Assembly (NCBI GenBank): GCA_964634005.1
Contig: CAZWKQ010000009.1
Span: forward strand, 1 to 64,000
Origin: CAZWKQ01 sp964634005
Lineage (GTDB): Bacteria > Bacteroidota > Bacteroidia > Bacteroidales > JACABE01
DNA length: 64,000 nucleotides
Direction: 5' to 3'
Shown: piece after piece, positions 31,935-42,313 of the stretch
Layout of the letters: every line of letters starts with the position of its first letter
Numbering within the stretch: the first letter of the stretch is position 1
Position numbers and translations under genes: made by a program
Notes under the pieces: generated by a model
Databases searched by the model: none
The model's input: only the letters and a program-made list of their open reading frames with translations
What the model was told of the DNA's origin: nothing

Positions 31935-33395
31935 ATGGAGAGCCATTTTAAAAAATTTAAAGAAAATACTATAGGGTTTGATGCTGAATATCAAACACCT
32001 TATGGAATAAAAAAAATGATTTATGCTGATTGGATTGCAAGCGGAAGGTTATACGCACCTATTGAAAAAAAAATATCTGAGATTATTGGTCCTTTCATTG
32101 CAAATACTCATACCGAAACCAGCGAAACTGGGACTTTGATGACCAAAGCTTACCATCAAGCTCATAAAATAATAAAAAATCATGTAAATGCAGGTCCTAA
32201 AGATGTAATTATTACTTTCGGGTCGGGCATGACTGCAGTAATCAATAAACTTCAGAGAATATTGGGTTTAAAATTTTGTGGTAATATTACTAATAAACCA
32301 TGTCTTAAAGACAGCGAAAGACCTGTTGTATTTATTACCCATATGGAGCATCATTCAAATCACACTTCATGGTTCGAAACTAATGCAGATGTTGTATTAA
32401 TAGAACCAAATAAAGATTTATTGGTTGATTTGGACAATCTGAAGTACAATCTTGAGAAATACAAAGACAGAAGTTTTAAAATCGGTTCATTTACAGCCTG
32501 TTCAAACGTTACGGGAGTTTTTACTCCTTATCATAAGATGGCTAAATTGATGCATGAATACGGTGGAGTTTGTTTTGTTGATTTTGCTGCTTCTGCACCT
32601 TATGTTAAAATAGATATGCACCCTGAAGATCCAATGGAAAAACTCGATGCAATAATGTTTTCACCGCACAAGTTTTTAGGTGGTCCGGGAAGTTCAGGAG
32701 TTTTAATTTTCGATTCTTCTATGTATTCGAACAAAGCACCCGACCAACCAGGTGGCGGTACTGTAGATTGGACCAATGCATGGGGTGAATATAAATATGT
32801 CGATGATATTGAATTAAGAGAAGATGGAGGAACGCCCGGTTTTCTTCAAGCAATAAGAACTGCACTATGTATAGAATTGAAGAATCAAATGGGAGTTGAA
32901 AATATTGCCAAAAGAGAAGAAGAATTGCTCGAAATTGCATTCGATAAACTAAGCAAAATACCTAAATTGAAAATCCTTGCCGAAAATGTAAAACAAAGAT
33001 TAGGTGTAGTTTCTTTTTACATTGAAGATATTCATTACAATTTAATTGTCAAACTTTTAAGCGACAGATTCGGTGTTCAGGTGAGAGGCGGGTGTGCTTG
33101 CGCCGGAACATACGGACATTTTCTTTTGGATGTCAGCTATGAAAAATCGAAAAAAATTACAGAATTAATAAATTCGGGCGATTTATCATTAAAACCCGGC
33201 TGGGTACGACTTTCTTTGCATCCGACAATGACAAACGAAGAATTGGAATTTATAATCGATTCAATAAAACAAATTGCCGAAAACATCGACAATTGGAAAC
33301 TCGATTATAGATATGATAAACATACTAACGAGTTTAAACATATATCGGAAAATGATCTTATAATGCCAAGAATCAACAGTTGGTTTCAATTATAA
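31935..33395 (+). CDS. Class V aminotransferase, cysteine-desulfurase-like
   Basis: A 486-residue PLP enzyme of the class V fold. The PLP lysine is in FSPHKFLGGPGSSGVLIF, the PLP-phosphate region in TFGSGMTAVI and the nearby histidines in THMEHHSNHTSWFE. A cysteine-rich loop VRGGCACAGTYGHFLLD sits where SufS-type desulfurases have the catalytic Cys. It is longer than SufS (about 410), so it belongs to a distinct branch whose substrate is unknown. No suf or isc genes are beside it. It is convergent with mqnA with only 2 bp between the stops. Confidence 0.85.
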   Translation: MESHFKKFKENTIGFDAEYQTPYGIKKMIYADWIASGRLYAPIEKKISEIIGPFIANTHTETSETGTLMTKAYHQAHKIIKNHVNAGPKDVIITFGSGMTAVINKLQRILGLKFCGNITNKPCLKDSERPVVFITHMEHHSNHTSWFETNADVVLIEPNKDLLVDLDNLKYNLEKYKDRSFKIGSFTACSNVTGVFTPYHKMAKLMHEYGGVCFVDFAASAPYVKIDMHPEDPMEKLDAIMFSPHKFLGGPGSSGVLIFDSSMYSNKAPDQPGGGTVDWTNAWGEYKYVDDIELREDGGTPGFLQAIRTALCIELKNQMGVENIAKREEELLEIAFDKLSKIPKLKILAENVKQRLGVVSFYIEDIHYNLIVKLLSDRFGVQVRGGCACAGTYGHFLLDVSYEKSKKITELINSGDLSLKPGWVRLSLHPTMTNEELEFIIDSIKQIAENIDNWKLDYRYDKHTNEFKHISENDLIMPRINSWFQL

Positions 33396-33397
33396 TT

Positions 33398-34129
33398 TCA
33401 GTTTTCTTTTATTAAGTTAAAAAAATATTCCATTGCTTTCAGCTTTTGTTGAGTTAATCTGTAATCAATAGATTTGGAATAATATTTTTTTGCATTAACA
33501 TTTTCGGGAATAATATTTTTGTAGTAATTAATTACTTCGTCAATATTTTCTACTCCCTTTTTTAATAATAAGTTAAACTCTTCAATAACATTATTTTCTA
33601 ATGTATTTCTTGCAACCCAACATGCAAACACAAACGGAAGTGAAGTGAATTTTTTCCATTCTGATGCTAAATCGTAAATATAATTGTATTTATCTCGATA
33701 AACAAAGGTTTTATCTCCTATTAAAACTGCCGAATCAGTATAATTGAAATTTTCAGGAAAATCTGAAAATTCTGGAGTTATATTCCAGTAGTTTTTGGCA
33801 AGAACTTTAACCAATTCTACTGATGTTTTCGACTCATTATCAAGATATATTTTATTAATCTTGTTTAGAGGTTCATTGCTCATCAATAAAACAGTATCAA
33901 CGGCACCATCAGCTCCAATACAATAATCGCTTACAATTTTATAACCTGATATTTTTGGTATTGCAGCTACGGGAACCAAGCCAATATCAACCTCATTTTC
34001 GAGTACCTTTCGGAAACACATTGAAGGAACGGCTGTTTGTATTTCAAATTGTTTGTTTGAATTGCTATTTTCTAATCCATATAAAAAAGGTAAAGTATTT
34101 AAGTATGAAACAGCAACAATTTTGTACAT
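33398..34129 (-). CDS. mqnA: Chorismate dehydratase MqnA (futalosine pathway)
   Basis: MqnA converts chorismate to 3-enolpyruvyl-benzoate, the first step of the futalosine route to menaquinone. The 243-residue protein has the family start KIVAVSYLNTLPFLYGLE, the segment DIGLVPVAAIPKI and the central VLIGDKTF, with a periplasmic-binding-protein-like fold but no signal peptide. It begins 11 bp after the yedK stop and thus appears to be the last gene of the umuDC-yedK transcript. Confidence 0.88.
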   Translation of the reverse strand: MYKIVAVSYLNTLPFLYGLENSNSNKQFEIQTAVPSMCFRKVLENEVDIGLVPVAAIPKISGYKIVSDYCIGADGAVDTVLLMSNEPLNKINKIYLDNESKTSVELVKVLAKNYWNITPEFSDFPENFNYTDSAVLIGDKTFVYRDKYNYIYDLASEWKKFTSLPFVFACWVARNTLENNVIEEFNLLLKKGVENIDEVINYYKNIIPENVNAKKYYSKSIDYRLTQQKLKAMEYFFNLIKEN

Positions 34130-34140
34130 GGCAAAAAGTT

Positions 34141-34836
34141 TTAAATTATGAATTCTTTAATTAATTCAGGATCATCGTAGTTGTATTTTTTAAAATCAGG
34201 ATAAAGTCTATATGAAACCATATCTTTTACTTTATTATCATTCATTATTTCAACAATATCTTTATCGGAAATACTAATGTCTAACCAAAGATTTTCGTTT
34301 TCAGGTTTAAGAATAACCGGCATTCTTTTTTTTGTATTATGAATAAATGACATCATCGAATTGGCTTTAGTTGTGATTATAGAAAACGTATTAACAATTT
34401 CGCCTGTTGATTTGTTTACCCAATTATCATATACTCCTGCCATTGAAAAAATTTCATTTTTTGTTCTGATAAAGTAAGGAATTTTTTCTCCATTTTCGTG
34501 TCTCCACTCAAAGAACCCCGTACTAGGAATCAGGCATCTTTTTCTTTTTATTGATTTGTTGAATGATGGTTTTTTATAAATAGTTTCGGATTTGGCGTTT
34601 AATGTGAACTTTTTGATTTTATCAGCTTCTTCAGGCGTTTTTACCCAAAAAGGGATTAACCCCCAGTAATATAAACTTATTTCTTTAGTATTGTCACATG
34701 TAATTATTCCCCAATAAGGATGAGAAAATCCATTTGAAAAATATATTTTCTCAAAACTTTTATCAAAAGATATTTTTGCATTGTATCTCGATTCGAGTTC
34801 AGTAGCTTTTTTACTCATTGAATTATAAAAACACAT
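34141..34836 (-). CDS. yedK: SOS-response-associated peptidase/abasic-site crosslinker (YedK/HMCES)
   Basis: This protein links covalently to abasic sites in single-stranded DNA through its N-terminal Cys2, shielding them from breakage. The 231-residue protein starts MCFYNS with Cys2 in place and has the family motifs NAKSETIY, RKRCLIPSTGFFEWRHENG and HNTKKRMPVIL with the active-site His. It lies 6 bp downstream of umuC and 11 bp upstream of mqnA. Its place right after umuDC supports joint expression during DNA damage. Confidence 0.92.
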   Translation of the reverse strand: MCFYNSMSKKATELESRYNAKISFDKSFEKIYFSNGFSHPYWGIITCDNTKEISLYYWGLIPFWVKTPEEADKIKKFTLNAKSETIYKKPSFNKSIKRKRCLIPSTGFFEWRHENGEKIPYFIRTKNEIFSMAGVYDNWVNKSTGEIVNTFSIITTKANSMMSFIHNTKKRMPVILKPENENLWLDISISDKDIVEIMNDNKVKDMVSYRLYPDFKKYNYDDPELIKEFII

Positions 34837-34842
34837 ACTTCT

Positions 34843-36099
34843 TTATTTTATTACAATACTTTCATCCAAACGGGTTGAATAACAAGGCGATAACTTTTCC
34901 TGTCTAAGTTTCCATTTTCTGTTAAAACCTTGCGATGCTATTCTAACTTTATCATTTCCTAACTTGTTATTGATTAAATCAACATATTTCATCAGTTGAT
35001 TTAATTTTTCGCTTGGAGGTTCAGCAAATAAATTTCCCTGCAGATTGGTAGCAGGAGTGATTTCTGTAATAATAACACCGGCCTTCTTGTATTTGTAATC
35101 GGGAAGATAAATATTCTTTAAAGCAGCTAATGCATACTTAATTAGTATATTAGATGAGTTTGTCGGAACCGGTAGTTTAACTATGGTGTTTTTGGCATAT
35201 TGAGGTAAATCTTTTCTGAAATGATTAGTATGAATAAATACCATAAAACTGACTGCAAATGAATTTTGCTTTCGAAGTTTGTATGCACAACGGGCTGTAA
35301 AAGTAGCAACTGCTTGAGAAAGAGATTCGAATTCACTTATCATTTCTCCGAAACTTCTTGATGTACAAATTTGTTTTTTGTTTTGAATATGTTTTTCGAT
35401 TTCAATGCAAGGAATTCCTTGAAGTTCAAGCCATGTCCTCTCTCCTACTACTTTAAGATTTTTTTTTACCCATGTCTTGTTTTTATTTATGAAATCAAAT
35501 GCTGTATTAATATTATTTTTTTTAAGTAGCTTAGTATATTGACGTCCGATACCCCAAATTTCGCTTACATCAAATTCTTTTAAAACATTTTCCGTAATGC
35601 TTTTATCATTGATTATAAAATAGCTTTTATTTTTATCTTTCTTGGCAAGTTTGCTGGCAACTTTAGCCAGAGTTTTTGTAGAACTTATTCCTAAACTTAT
35701 AGGAATACCTGTGTATTTAAAAACTGTTTTTACAATTTCTTTTGCATACTCTTCGATATTATAATTTTCAAATCCGTCAAACAGAATAAAAGCTTCATCA
35801 ATTGAATAAATTTCGATATCGGGAGAAAACTGACTTATAACCGACATTACTCTGTGCGACATATCGCCATAAAGTGTATAGTTTGAAGAAAAAACCTTTA
35901 CATTGTGTTTTTCAATAAGCTCTTTAATTTTGAAAGCAGGTTCTCCCATTTTTATTCCTAAAACTTTTGCTTCGTTGCTTCTTGAAATTACGCATCCGTC
36001 GTTGTTTGATAGTACTACAACCGGTCGGTTTATCAAAGAAGGATTAAATACTCGTTCGCACGATACATAAAAATTGTTACAATCAATAAGACCTATCAT
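34843..36099 (-). CDS. umuC: DNA polymerase V catalytic subunit UmuC (Y family)
   Basis: An error-prone translesion polymerase. The 418-residue protein has the Y-family motifs GLIDCNNFYVSCERVF (metal-binding Asp), YSIDEAFI (catalytic Asp and Glu) and the helix-hairpin-helix GIGRQYTKLLKKNNI, and ends in a UmuC-type C-terminal domain. Starting at MIGLIDCN places the ATG 2 bp after the umuD stop; the frame opens 13 codons earlier inside umuD. The order umuD-umuC is the classical one. Confidence 0.94.
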   Translation of the reverse strand: MIGLIDCNNFYVSCERVFNPSLINRPVVVLSNNDGCVISRSNEAKVLGIKMGEPAFKIKELIEKHNVKVFSSNYTLYGDMSHRVMSVISQFSPDIEIYSIDEAFILFDGFENYNIEEYAKEIVKTVFKYTGIPISLGISSTKTLAKVASKLAKKDKNKSYFIINDKSITENVLKEFDVSEIWGIGRQYTKLLKKNNINTAFDFINKNKTWVKKNLKVVGERTWLELQGIPCIEIEKHIQNKKQICTSRSFGEMISEFESLSQAVATFTARCAYKLRKQNSFAVSFMVFIHTNHFRKDLPQYAKNTIVKLPVPTNSSNILIKYALAALKNIYLPDYKYKKAGVIITEITPATNLQGNLFAEPPSEKLNQLMKYVDLINNKLGNDKVRIASQGFNRKWKLRQEKLSPCYSTRLDESIVIK

Positions 36100-36101
36100 T
36101 G

Positions 36102-36554
36102 CTAAACTTTTTTTATAACGTAAGCAACAACACCCCAAATCATAAAATCATTATTATCTGTAATTCTAATTGGTTTATAATCAGAATTTTCGGGTACAAG
36201 AAAAATTTCTTTTTTTTCAATCTTTATCCTTTTTAAAGTAAAGTCCCCGTCAATGAAACAAACTGCAATCGAATTGTTTTTTGGTTCTAAACTCTTATCA
36301 ATTATCAATATGTCGCCTTCGTCAATACCGGCATCCTTCATCGAAATGCCTTTAACTCTACCTAAAAATGTAGAAGAAGGATTTTTAATCAATTCTTTAT
36401 TCAAATCTAAACTTACATCAAGATAGTCATCGGCTGGTGAAGGAAAACCGGCAGATATTTCTGCTGAAGCAAAATTCAAAAACAATTCCGTAGATGTATC
36501 AGAGGAAAAAAAGTCAATTGTATTTGTGTTTTTAATTTTACCCGCTTTAACCAT
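36102..36554 (-). CDS. umuD: UmuD-like S24 peptidase (polymerase V accessory subunit)
   Basis: A LexA-type self-cleaving protein that becomes UmuD' and joins UmuC. The 150-residue protein has the cleavage site region ISAGFPSPADDY (Ala35-Gly36; E. coli has Cys-Gly), the Ser nucleophile in KGISMKDAGI (Ser71) and the Lys general base in FTLKRI (Lys108). Its start lies 6 bp after the stop of the large TamB-like gene, so if it is SOS-regulated its promoter must lie inside that gene. I could not recognise a LexA box. Confidence 0.93.
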   Translation of the reverse strand: MVKAGKIKNTNTIDFFSSDTSTELFLNFASAEISAGFPSPADDYLDVSLDLNKELIKNPSSTFLGRVKGISMKDAGIDEGDILIIDKSLEPKNNSIAVCFIDGDFTLKRIKIEKKEIFLVPENSDYKPIRITDNNDFMIWGVVAYVIKKV

Positions 36555-36560
36555 AAACTA

Positions 36561-39500
36561 CTATTTATAGCCTTTAAATAATTCCTTAATATTATCAAAC
36601 TCTCTTCTGTAAAACACTCCAATTCCTTGAGTATATGGCGAAACCATATTCATAAATTCATTTGTATTTGATCTGTTAAAAACTTTCATCCTCAATCTTC
36701 CATCTTCAGTTATTTTAACTTCAATATTAATATCGCCGACAAAGTTGTTAGTGTTTTTTGCAATTGCTGAGCTTGAATTATCGTCTGTTTTCAGATTTCC
36801 CCCCATACCAAAATTGCCATCAACAGTAACCCTGTCGTTAAACAACTGAGTAGATAAAGCCAATTGTAATTCCTGAGAACTTAACTGGTCTCCGGGACGA
36901 TAGTTTATACCTATATCGAAATCCTTACTTATTTGCGATAACCAATTACTAATTTGATTTGATATAACCTCCGATGACGAATTTCCCACGCCACTTCCTA
37001 CTGAAGAACTATAGACATTTCTGTTTTGAGATATAAAACTATTCATTACAAGTAATGAAAAACTTTGTTGCAACATTTGTTCTTTATCGTTTCTATCAAG
37101 TACACTGAAAAATCTGTCTTTAACTTCTTGCTCAGTTGTGGGCAAATCAATATCAAAATCGATATTTGGATTGGTTAGATTGCCTTCGATGCTGATAATA
37201 TTCTGAACAGGGACTTTCTTTTTCGAAACATTATCGGCAGTACCAAGAAGAACAGGGTATAAGGAAGCACGCAAATTATAAATAGCTTTCATTTTGACTA
37301 TTGCATCATAAGGGTCACCACTCCAAACTATACTACCTCCGTTTTGAATATTAAACTTTTTACTTATAATATTTTGAATCGTAAAGAAATACTGTCCGTC
37401 ATTTATGGTATATCCGCCATACATTTTAAACTCACCGTCTTTATTAATACCAAGCTGAATGTTTCCTTCGCCATAAGCTCTTATTTCTCCGCTTGTTTGT
37501 GGTGTTTCTAAATTAATATTTATTTCAGCTTCAGGTTTTACTTCTAACTCAAAATTCATTGATATTCCCGAAAATTTATTCCTTGTTTCTATTTCAGTTT
37601 CTACCCTCTTTTCTTTTTGTATGAATGTTATAAAATTGTTATCATGAGTAATTGTTTTATTTGTAATTGGGATGTATATAGATGTTTCTTTATCGGTTTT
37701 GGCTCTAATATCAAGATTAATATTATTGTCAGGACCGTTTATTTTAACCTGACCAGAGGCAAATGCTTTCCCGTAAAACATATCATTTTCACTTGCCAAT
37801 GTATTAAGAACCATTAAATTATTGAAATTAATATTTAAATCGATAAATATGTTTCTAAAACCATTGTGGGTTATTTTTCCGTCTAAAGTTGCTTTACCTG
37901 CCGAATGGTAAAGATGAAGATTAGTAAATTTAAAATAATTTGTACCTATCTCTATTGAATCAGAGTTTGATATACTATAGTCAACTCCAAGATAATCAAT
38001 TTTCATATATGATCTTAATAAAAGCAATTTGCCGAATATTTCAGGATTTTTAGCATTGCCTTTCAAACTCAAATTTCCCATTGCTTGACCATCGAATGCT
38101 GAACTGAAACCGGAAAAATAACTTGACAAACTTCTAAGCTTTAAATGATTAAGCCTAACTTTAATATCAAATTGTTCATTTTTATTATTAGGAAAATAAT
38201 ACCCATTTACAAATAAGGTTGTATCTCTTCCAATATTGCCAGTATAAATTAAATTTGATTTCAGAAACAATCCGTCTTTTTCATCGTCCCATGTAGAAAA
38301 TAATCTCAAGTCCCCAAGTTTATCTTTATTGAAAGCCAATTTATTAATTGTAAGATTACTATAAAAATTAAAATTTTTGTAAAAGTTGAAAAGTTCTATG
38401 CTTCCGTCAACTATGCCATCTAAATCAATATCATTGTCAACAGTCAGAAAATCAATATAAGAAATATTAAAATGGTTGAAATCAATATTTAGTTTATCGT
38501 TAGGATTTTCCGAGATATTACCATTCAATTTGATGTACTGATTTTCGTCTCCTAAAGCAAAATTATTTATTGATATTCTTGATTTACTATAAACAATATT
38601 ATTTTCATTGAATAAATGCCAAACAGAATCATTTACTGTAATGTCTGAACGTACAATTTTTAATTTTATATCGGGAGCATCGGTAAAACTTGCAAAACCT
38701 CTTATATCTCCGTTATTTTTGTTTTTTGTTAAATTATCATTCCAGTTAAAAGAATAAAAAACGCTATCGCTTTGTAATGTAGAAAAGACTTTAAAATTAT
38801 CAAGTCCCATGGTTTCATTAAACATAAACCGACTGCTTACAAATCTTATGTAAAGTTTATTTTCGTCTGTTACACTTTCAAGATTCCATTTTTTAATGGT
38901 TTGACCATAAAATTTAACATAATCAGCATTACAGTTTATATTAAAAATTTTGGTCTGAGAATTAAATCTTGCTACAATTTTGGCACTATCGCTAACGAAA
39001 ATATTGGGCATTAATAGGCGAGAAATCGGATATGTGTTTTTAAGATCTACTTCTGCATCAAAATAATATTGATTTGAAAAATTAAATGATTTTCCTTGTT
39101 GTTTATCGGTTATATTTAATGACGGAAGGTAGTTTTTAATAAAATAATTAAATGCATTAGGCAAGTCTTCAAACCTGAATTTTCCATGCATTTGAGCATC
39201 AACAAGATCCGAATTAACCTCAATTCGTCTTTCACCTATGCTGTCATTAAAAGTCAATAATGTAAGCTTATCAAGTTTAAACAACTCATTATGTCTCTTA
39301 TAACGTGTGTCGGTGATATTTATAACTCCGATAATATCATCGATTTTTTTACCTACAAAATTGAAATTCAGCTTTGTTGAAAGTACTCCTGTTGAATCAA
39401 CATCGATTAGTTTCAGTTGGTATAAATGAGCATTGCTAACCAAAGCAGTAAAATCAAATACAGGAAGTTCAGAAGACATATCAATTGCACCAAGGAAATT

Positions 39501-41021
39501 TAAATCAATTTTATCGTCCTGAACATTTAAATATCCGTTGAATAGTTTATTGGCAATTTCCCCTTTTATAACAATACTATCGTAAACATTTTTCTTAAAT
39601 TCAAGCCTGTTTATATTGCCCGAAATTTGAACCTTTGCAGTTGCGGCAGTTACTCCGCTTCCGTTTATTTCGGCATCAAGATTCAGTTTCCCGAATACAT
39701 CAGAAACATTTAAAAATTTACCTATATCGAATTTCTTGGCATATAAATGCCCTTTGTATTCAATTTCTTCTTTTTTATTCTTTTTTAGCACTATATCTGT
39801 TGAAAAGTTGCCATTTTGAGTATAAAAATCAGCATACGCATTAAAATCATTGTAAAATCCGGTAAAATCGCCGTTAATAATTATGTTTCCGAAAGACAAT
39901 AGCTCTCTGGGTATACTTATAGTATTATTATTTCCGGGTAATTTTAAACTTTCGATATCGGATTTGATTGTAGTAAATTTTTTGACGGATATTCTTATAA
40001 ACGTTTCTTCTATTTTAGGTAAGCCATTTAATGAAATAGCACCTTCAAAAGCTGTTGATTTACCATATGAAAACTTAAAGTTTCTTAGTTTAATATTCGA
40101 AATAGTACCTAAAACCTCTCCCGAAAAGGTTATAGTGTTGTATTTATTATGAAATTCAGGTAAAAAATACCCAAAATCATTTGTATTTATTCTTGATGAA
40201 TAAAACTTTGTCTTAAGATTAACCTTGTTTATAAAATCATTCAAATCTTCAGGCTCACCGTACTTAAGCGAACAATCAAAGTTTAAACTTGAAGTGTTAG
40301 TTTTTATAAAACAATTATCCAGATTAATATTCCCTGAATAAAATTCAGTTTTGGCATTAAGGTCTATTATTTTAAATCCTGATTTATCGGCAAATGATAA
40401 ATTTTTGATATTCAGTTTAATTGTATCGCTAATTAATGAAATACTGTCGATTTTTAAATTAAGTTGGCTTAGTTGAATATTATTGAAATCCATTCCTTTT
40501 TCAATAAAATTCATTTTATCCTGATTTTGAAATTTAAAATTCGAATTTCTTACTTCAAAAGTTTTGCAAGAAAATTTCCATTGCTTTTCAACCGGAACTT
40601 TTGTAGTGTCTTCTGATGCGAAATAGTCGATAATAAAATGATAGTTCATTACACTATCATTTTTATATTTTACCAGTGATAAATTGTTTTTATCAAATAT
40701 TATTTTACTAAATTGAATTTTTCTTTTCCCAAATGACAGCTTATTGATTTTAAAATGAACTTTTTGACTGCTGATTATATTGTTATGATATTTGTCGTTT
40801 ATAAAAAAATCTTCAGCTACAACTTTTAAGGGTAATGATACTTTTAGTCTTGATATAAAAACTTCGGTTTTAAGTTCTTTTGAAAGGTATGATGCAAACT
40901 TTTGAGCAATAAAAGTCTGAACCAGACTGCTTGATAATAAAGCAAAAATTATTAATGGAATTGCAATTATTACAGCAGCAAAGTATAAAACAATTTTTCT
41001 GATTACCCTTTTACCTGTCAA
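36561..41021 (-). CDS. TamB/AsmA-like inner-membrane-anchored protein
   Basis: A 1486-residue protein with an N-terminal membrane anchor (IVLYFAAVIIAIPLIIFALL) and a very long periplasmic part made of repeating beta-strands, ending in a TamB-type C-terminal domain (about 1080-1450, with segments NISIEGNLTNPNIDFDIDLP and RDGQLSSQ-like QELQLALSTQLF). Proteins of this shape span the periplasm as hydrophobic grooves that move phospholipids to the outer membrane or assist barrel insertion. No tamA/BamA-family gene is adjacent. The gene ends 6 bp before umuD, and 77 bp separate it from the upstream operon. Confidence 0.88.
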   Translation of the reverse strand: MTGKRVIRKIVLYFAAVIIAIPLIIFALLSSSLVQTFIAQKFASYLSKELKTEVFISRLKVSLPLKVVAEDFFINDKYHNNIISSQKVHFKINKLSFGKRKIQFSKIIFDKNNLSLVKYKNDSVMNYHFIIDYFASEDTTKVPVEKQWKFSCKTFEVRNSNFKFQNQDKMNFIEKGMDFNNIQLSQLNLKIDSISLISDTIKLNIKNLSFADKSGFKIIDLNAKTEFYSGNINLDNCFIKTNTSSLNFDCSLKYGEPEDLNDFINKVNLKTKFYSSRINTNDFGYFLPEFHNKYNTITFSGEVLGTISNIKLRNFKFSYGKSTAFEGAISLNGLPKIEETFIRISVKKFTTIKSDIESLKLPGNNNTISIPRELLSFGNIIINGDFTGFYNDFNAYADFYTQNGNFSTDIVLKKNKKEEIEYKGHLYAKKFDIGKFLNVSDVFGKLNLDAEINGSGVTAATAKVQISGNINRLEFKKNVYDSIVIKGEIANKLFNGYLNVQDDKIDLNFLGAIDMSSELPVFDFTALVSNAHLYQLKLIDVDSTGVLSTKLNFNFVGKKIDDIIGVINITDTRYKRHNELFKLDKLTLLTFNDSIGERRIEVNSDLVDAQMHGKFRFEDLPNAFNYFIKNYLPSLNITDKQQGKSFNFSNQYYFDAEVDLKNTYPISRLLMPNIFVSDSAKIVARFNSQTKIFNINCNADYVKFYGQTIKKWNLESVTDENKLYIRFVSSRFMFNETMGLDNFKVFSTLQSDSVFYSFNWNDNLTKNKNNGDIRGFASFTDAPDIKLKIVRSDITVNDSVWHLFNENNIVYSKSRISINNFALGDENQYIKLNGNISENPNDKLNIDFNHFNISYIDFLTVDNDIDLDGIVDGSIELFNFYKNFNFYSNLTINKLAFNKDKLGDLRLFSTWDDEKDGLFLKSNLIYTGNIGRDTTLFVNGYYFPNNKNEQFDIKVRLNHLKLRSLSSYFSGFSSAFDGQAMGNLSLKGNAKNPEIFGKLLLLRSYMKIDYLGVDYSISNSDSIEIGTNYFKFTNLHLYHSAGKATLDGKITHNGFRNIFIDLNINFNNLMVLNTLASENDMFYGKAFASGQVKINGPDNNINLDIRAKTDKETSIYIPITNKTITHDNNFITFIQKEKRVETEIETRNKFSGISMNFELEVKPEAEININLETPQTSGEIRAYGEGNIQLGINKDGEFKMYGGYTINDGQYFFTIQNIISKKFNIQNGGSIVWSGDPYDAIVKMKAIYNLRASLYPVLLGTADNVSKKKVPVQNIISIEGNLTNPNIDFDIDLPTTEQEVKDRFFSVLDRNDKEQMLQQSFSLLVMNSFISQNRNVYSSSVGSGVGNSSSEVISNQISNWLSQISKDFDIGINYRPGDQLSSQELQLALSTQLFNDRVTVDGNFGMGGNLKTDDNSSSAIAKNTNNFVGDINIEVKITEDGRLRMKVFNRSNTNEFMNMVSPYTQGIGVFYRREFDNIKELFKGYK

Positions 41022-41098
41022 TTATTTTTAAATAGATTTAAATTTGTTTACAAAATTAAGCAAATTCGATGTTAATTCAGCTATAACTTTTTAAACTT

Positions 41099-42310
41099 CT
41101 ATTTTACAAACAAAGTATTATTTTTAATTTTTTCGAAGTTTTTAACTACAAAAAAGTAGCTAACTGAAATTAAAATAATATTCCCAACACCTAAAAAGCC
41201 ATTAGAAGCTAAAAAAATTGATATTTTATGCCCCCAAAGATCGTGCCAATTACCACCATACAAAAGCAATCCGACAGTAAATAATATTTTATATCCCATA
41301 GAAGCATTATTATTATAAATAAACGATGCTCCGATATAAATTACAGGTAAACAAAATAAAAAGTGTTCTGTATCAGTCAATGTAAGAGATGGAATCATGG
41401 CTATGGCAAAAAAATAAGTAAGGAAAAATACTAGTAAATCGGGTTTTTCAGATAAAATGTTTCCTTTTTTTATAACAAAATAAACAAATAAAATAAAAAT
41501 CACCGAAATAACTACAAGCATTGCAATAATTTCAGGTATTGAAGGATTAATAAATTTTAATAATTTGACAAAATAAAAATATGCTGTATCAGGATGATAA
41601 AAAATGTTTGCATTATGAACTTTCATTATATTAAACCAGTCGTTATAAAGATTTAAGCCATTTTCAAAACCCTTGAAAATAAAAATTAATGAAAGAGATG
41701 CTAAAAAGGTAAAAATTGAAACAAATGCAAGCTTTATTTTCTTGAAAATAAACAGAATAGGAATCAGAACAATAAAATGAAGTTTGAATAGCAATCCAAT
41801 ACCTATCAAAATACCCGATAGAACACTTTTATCGTTATAATTAAAGTAGAAGGCAAATGTGTAGAGCAACAGTAATAACATATTTACATTTCCTAAATGC
41901 AATTCACGATGTAAATGAACAAATGATACAATCAGAGTTATAAATATTGCATTACTGCTGTTTGAATTAAAGATTTTTTTTGACAATATGGGGAAAAAGT
42001 TAAAAAAAACAATTGTTGAAATCCCGATTAAAAAATAGTAAATTATGCTTGCGAAAATGTATGGGATAAAATAAAATATTGCAAAGGGAAACAAAGCAAT
42101 GGGAGCATATTTATAAAATCCCGAACCCAACCCGAATGGAATACCGTATATTGGTTTATTATCAAAAAAATTCTTCATTGCATAATAATAAACCTTGAAA
42201 TCGTTTAATTCGAATCTGTTGCTTATCAATTCGCTGATAAACAACAGAATAATAAATACAATTAAAATGGTATTAATAATTTTGTTTTCTTTAGTTTTAA
42301 TAATTTCCAT
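41099..42310 (-). CDS. GT87-like polyprenol-phosphate-dependent glycosyltransferase
   Basis: A 403-residue membrane protein with about ten helices. The early loop after the first helix (LNDFKVYYYAMKNFFDNKPI) contains the acidic residue and aromatic pattern of GT-C glycosyltransferases of the GT87/DUF2029 family, and GIGLLFKLHFIVLIPILFIF is the typical central helix pair. Relatives transfer mannose or other sugars from a polyprenyl phosphate. The acceptor is unknown. It starts 3 bp after the metallohydrolase gene. Confidence 0.8.
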   Translation of the reverse strand: MEIIKTKENKIINTILIVFIILLFISELISNRFELNDFKVYYYAMKNFFDNKPIYGIPFGLGSGFYKYAPIALFPFAIFYFIPYIFASIIYYFLIGISTIVFFNFFPILSKKIFNSNSSNAIFITLIVSFVHLHRELHLGNVNMLLLLLYTFAFYFNYNDKSVLSGILIGIGLLFKLHFIVLIPILFIFKKIKLAFVSIFTFLASLSLIFIFKGFENGLNLYNDWFNIMKVHNANIFYHPDTAYFYFVKLLKFINPSIPEIIAMLVVISVIFILFVYFVIKKGNILSEKPDLLVFFLTYFFAIAMIPSLTLTDTEHFLFCLPVIYIGASFIYNNNASMGYKILFTVGLLLYGGNWHDLWGHKISIFLASNGFLGVGNIILISVSYFFVVKNFEKIKNNTLFVK

Positions 42311-42313
42311 TTT

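Noticed and set aside
39883..40152. 89-codon forward ORF within the TamB-like gene
   Set aside because: Antisense shadow of a long, well supported reverse gene.
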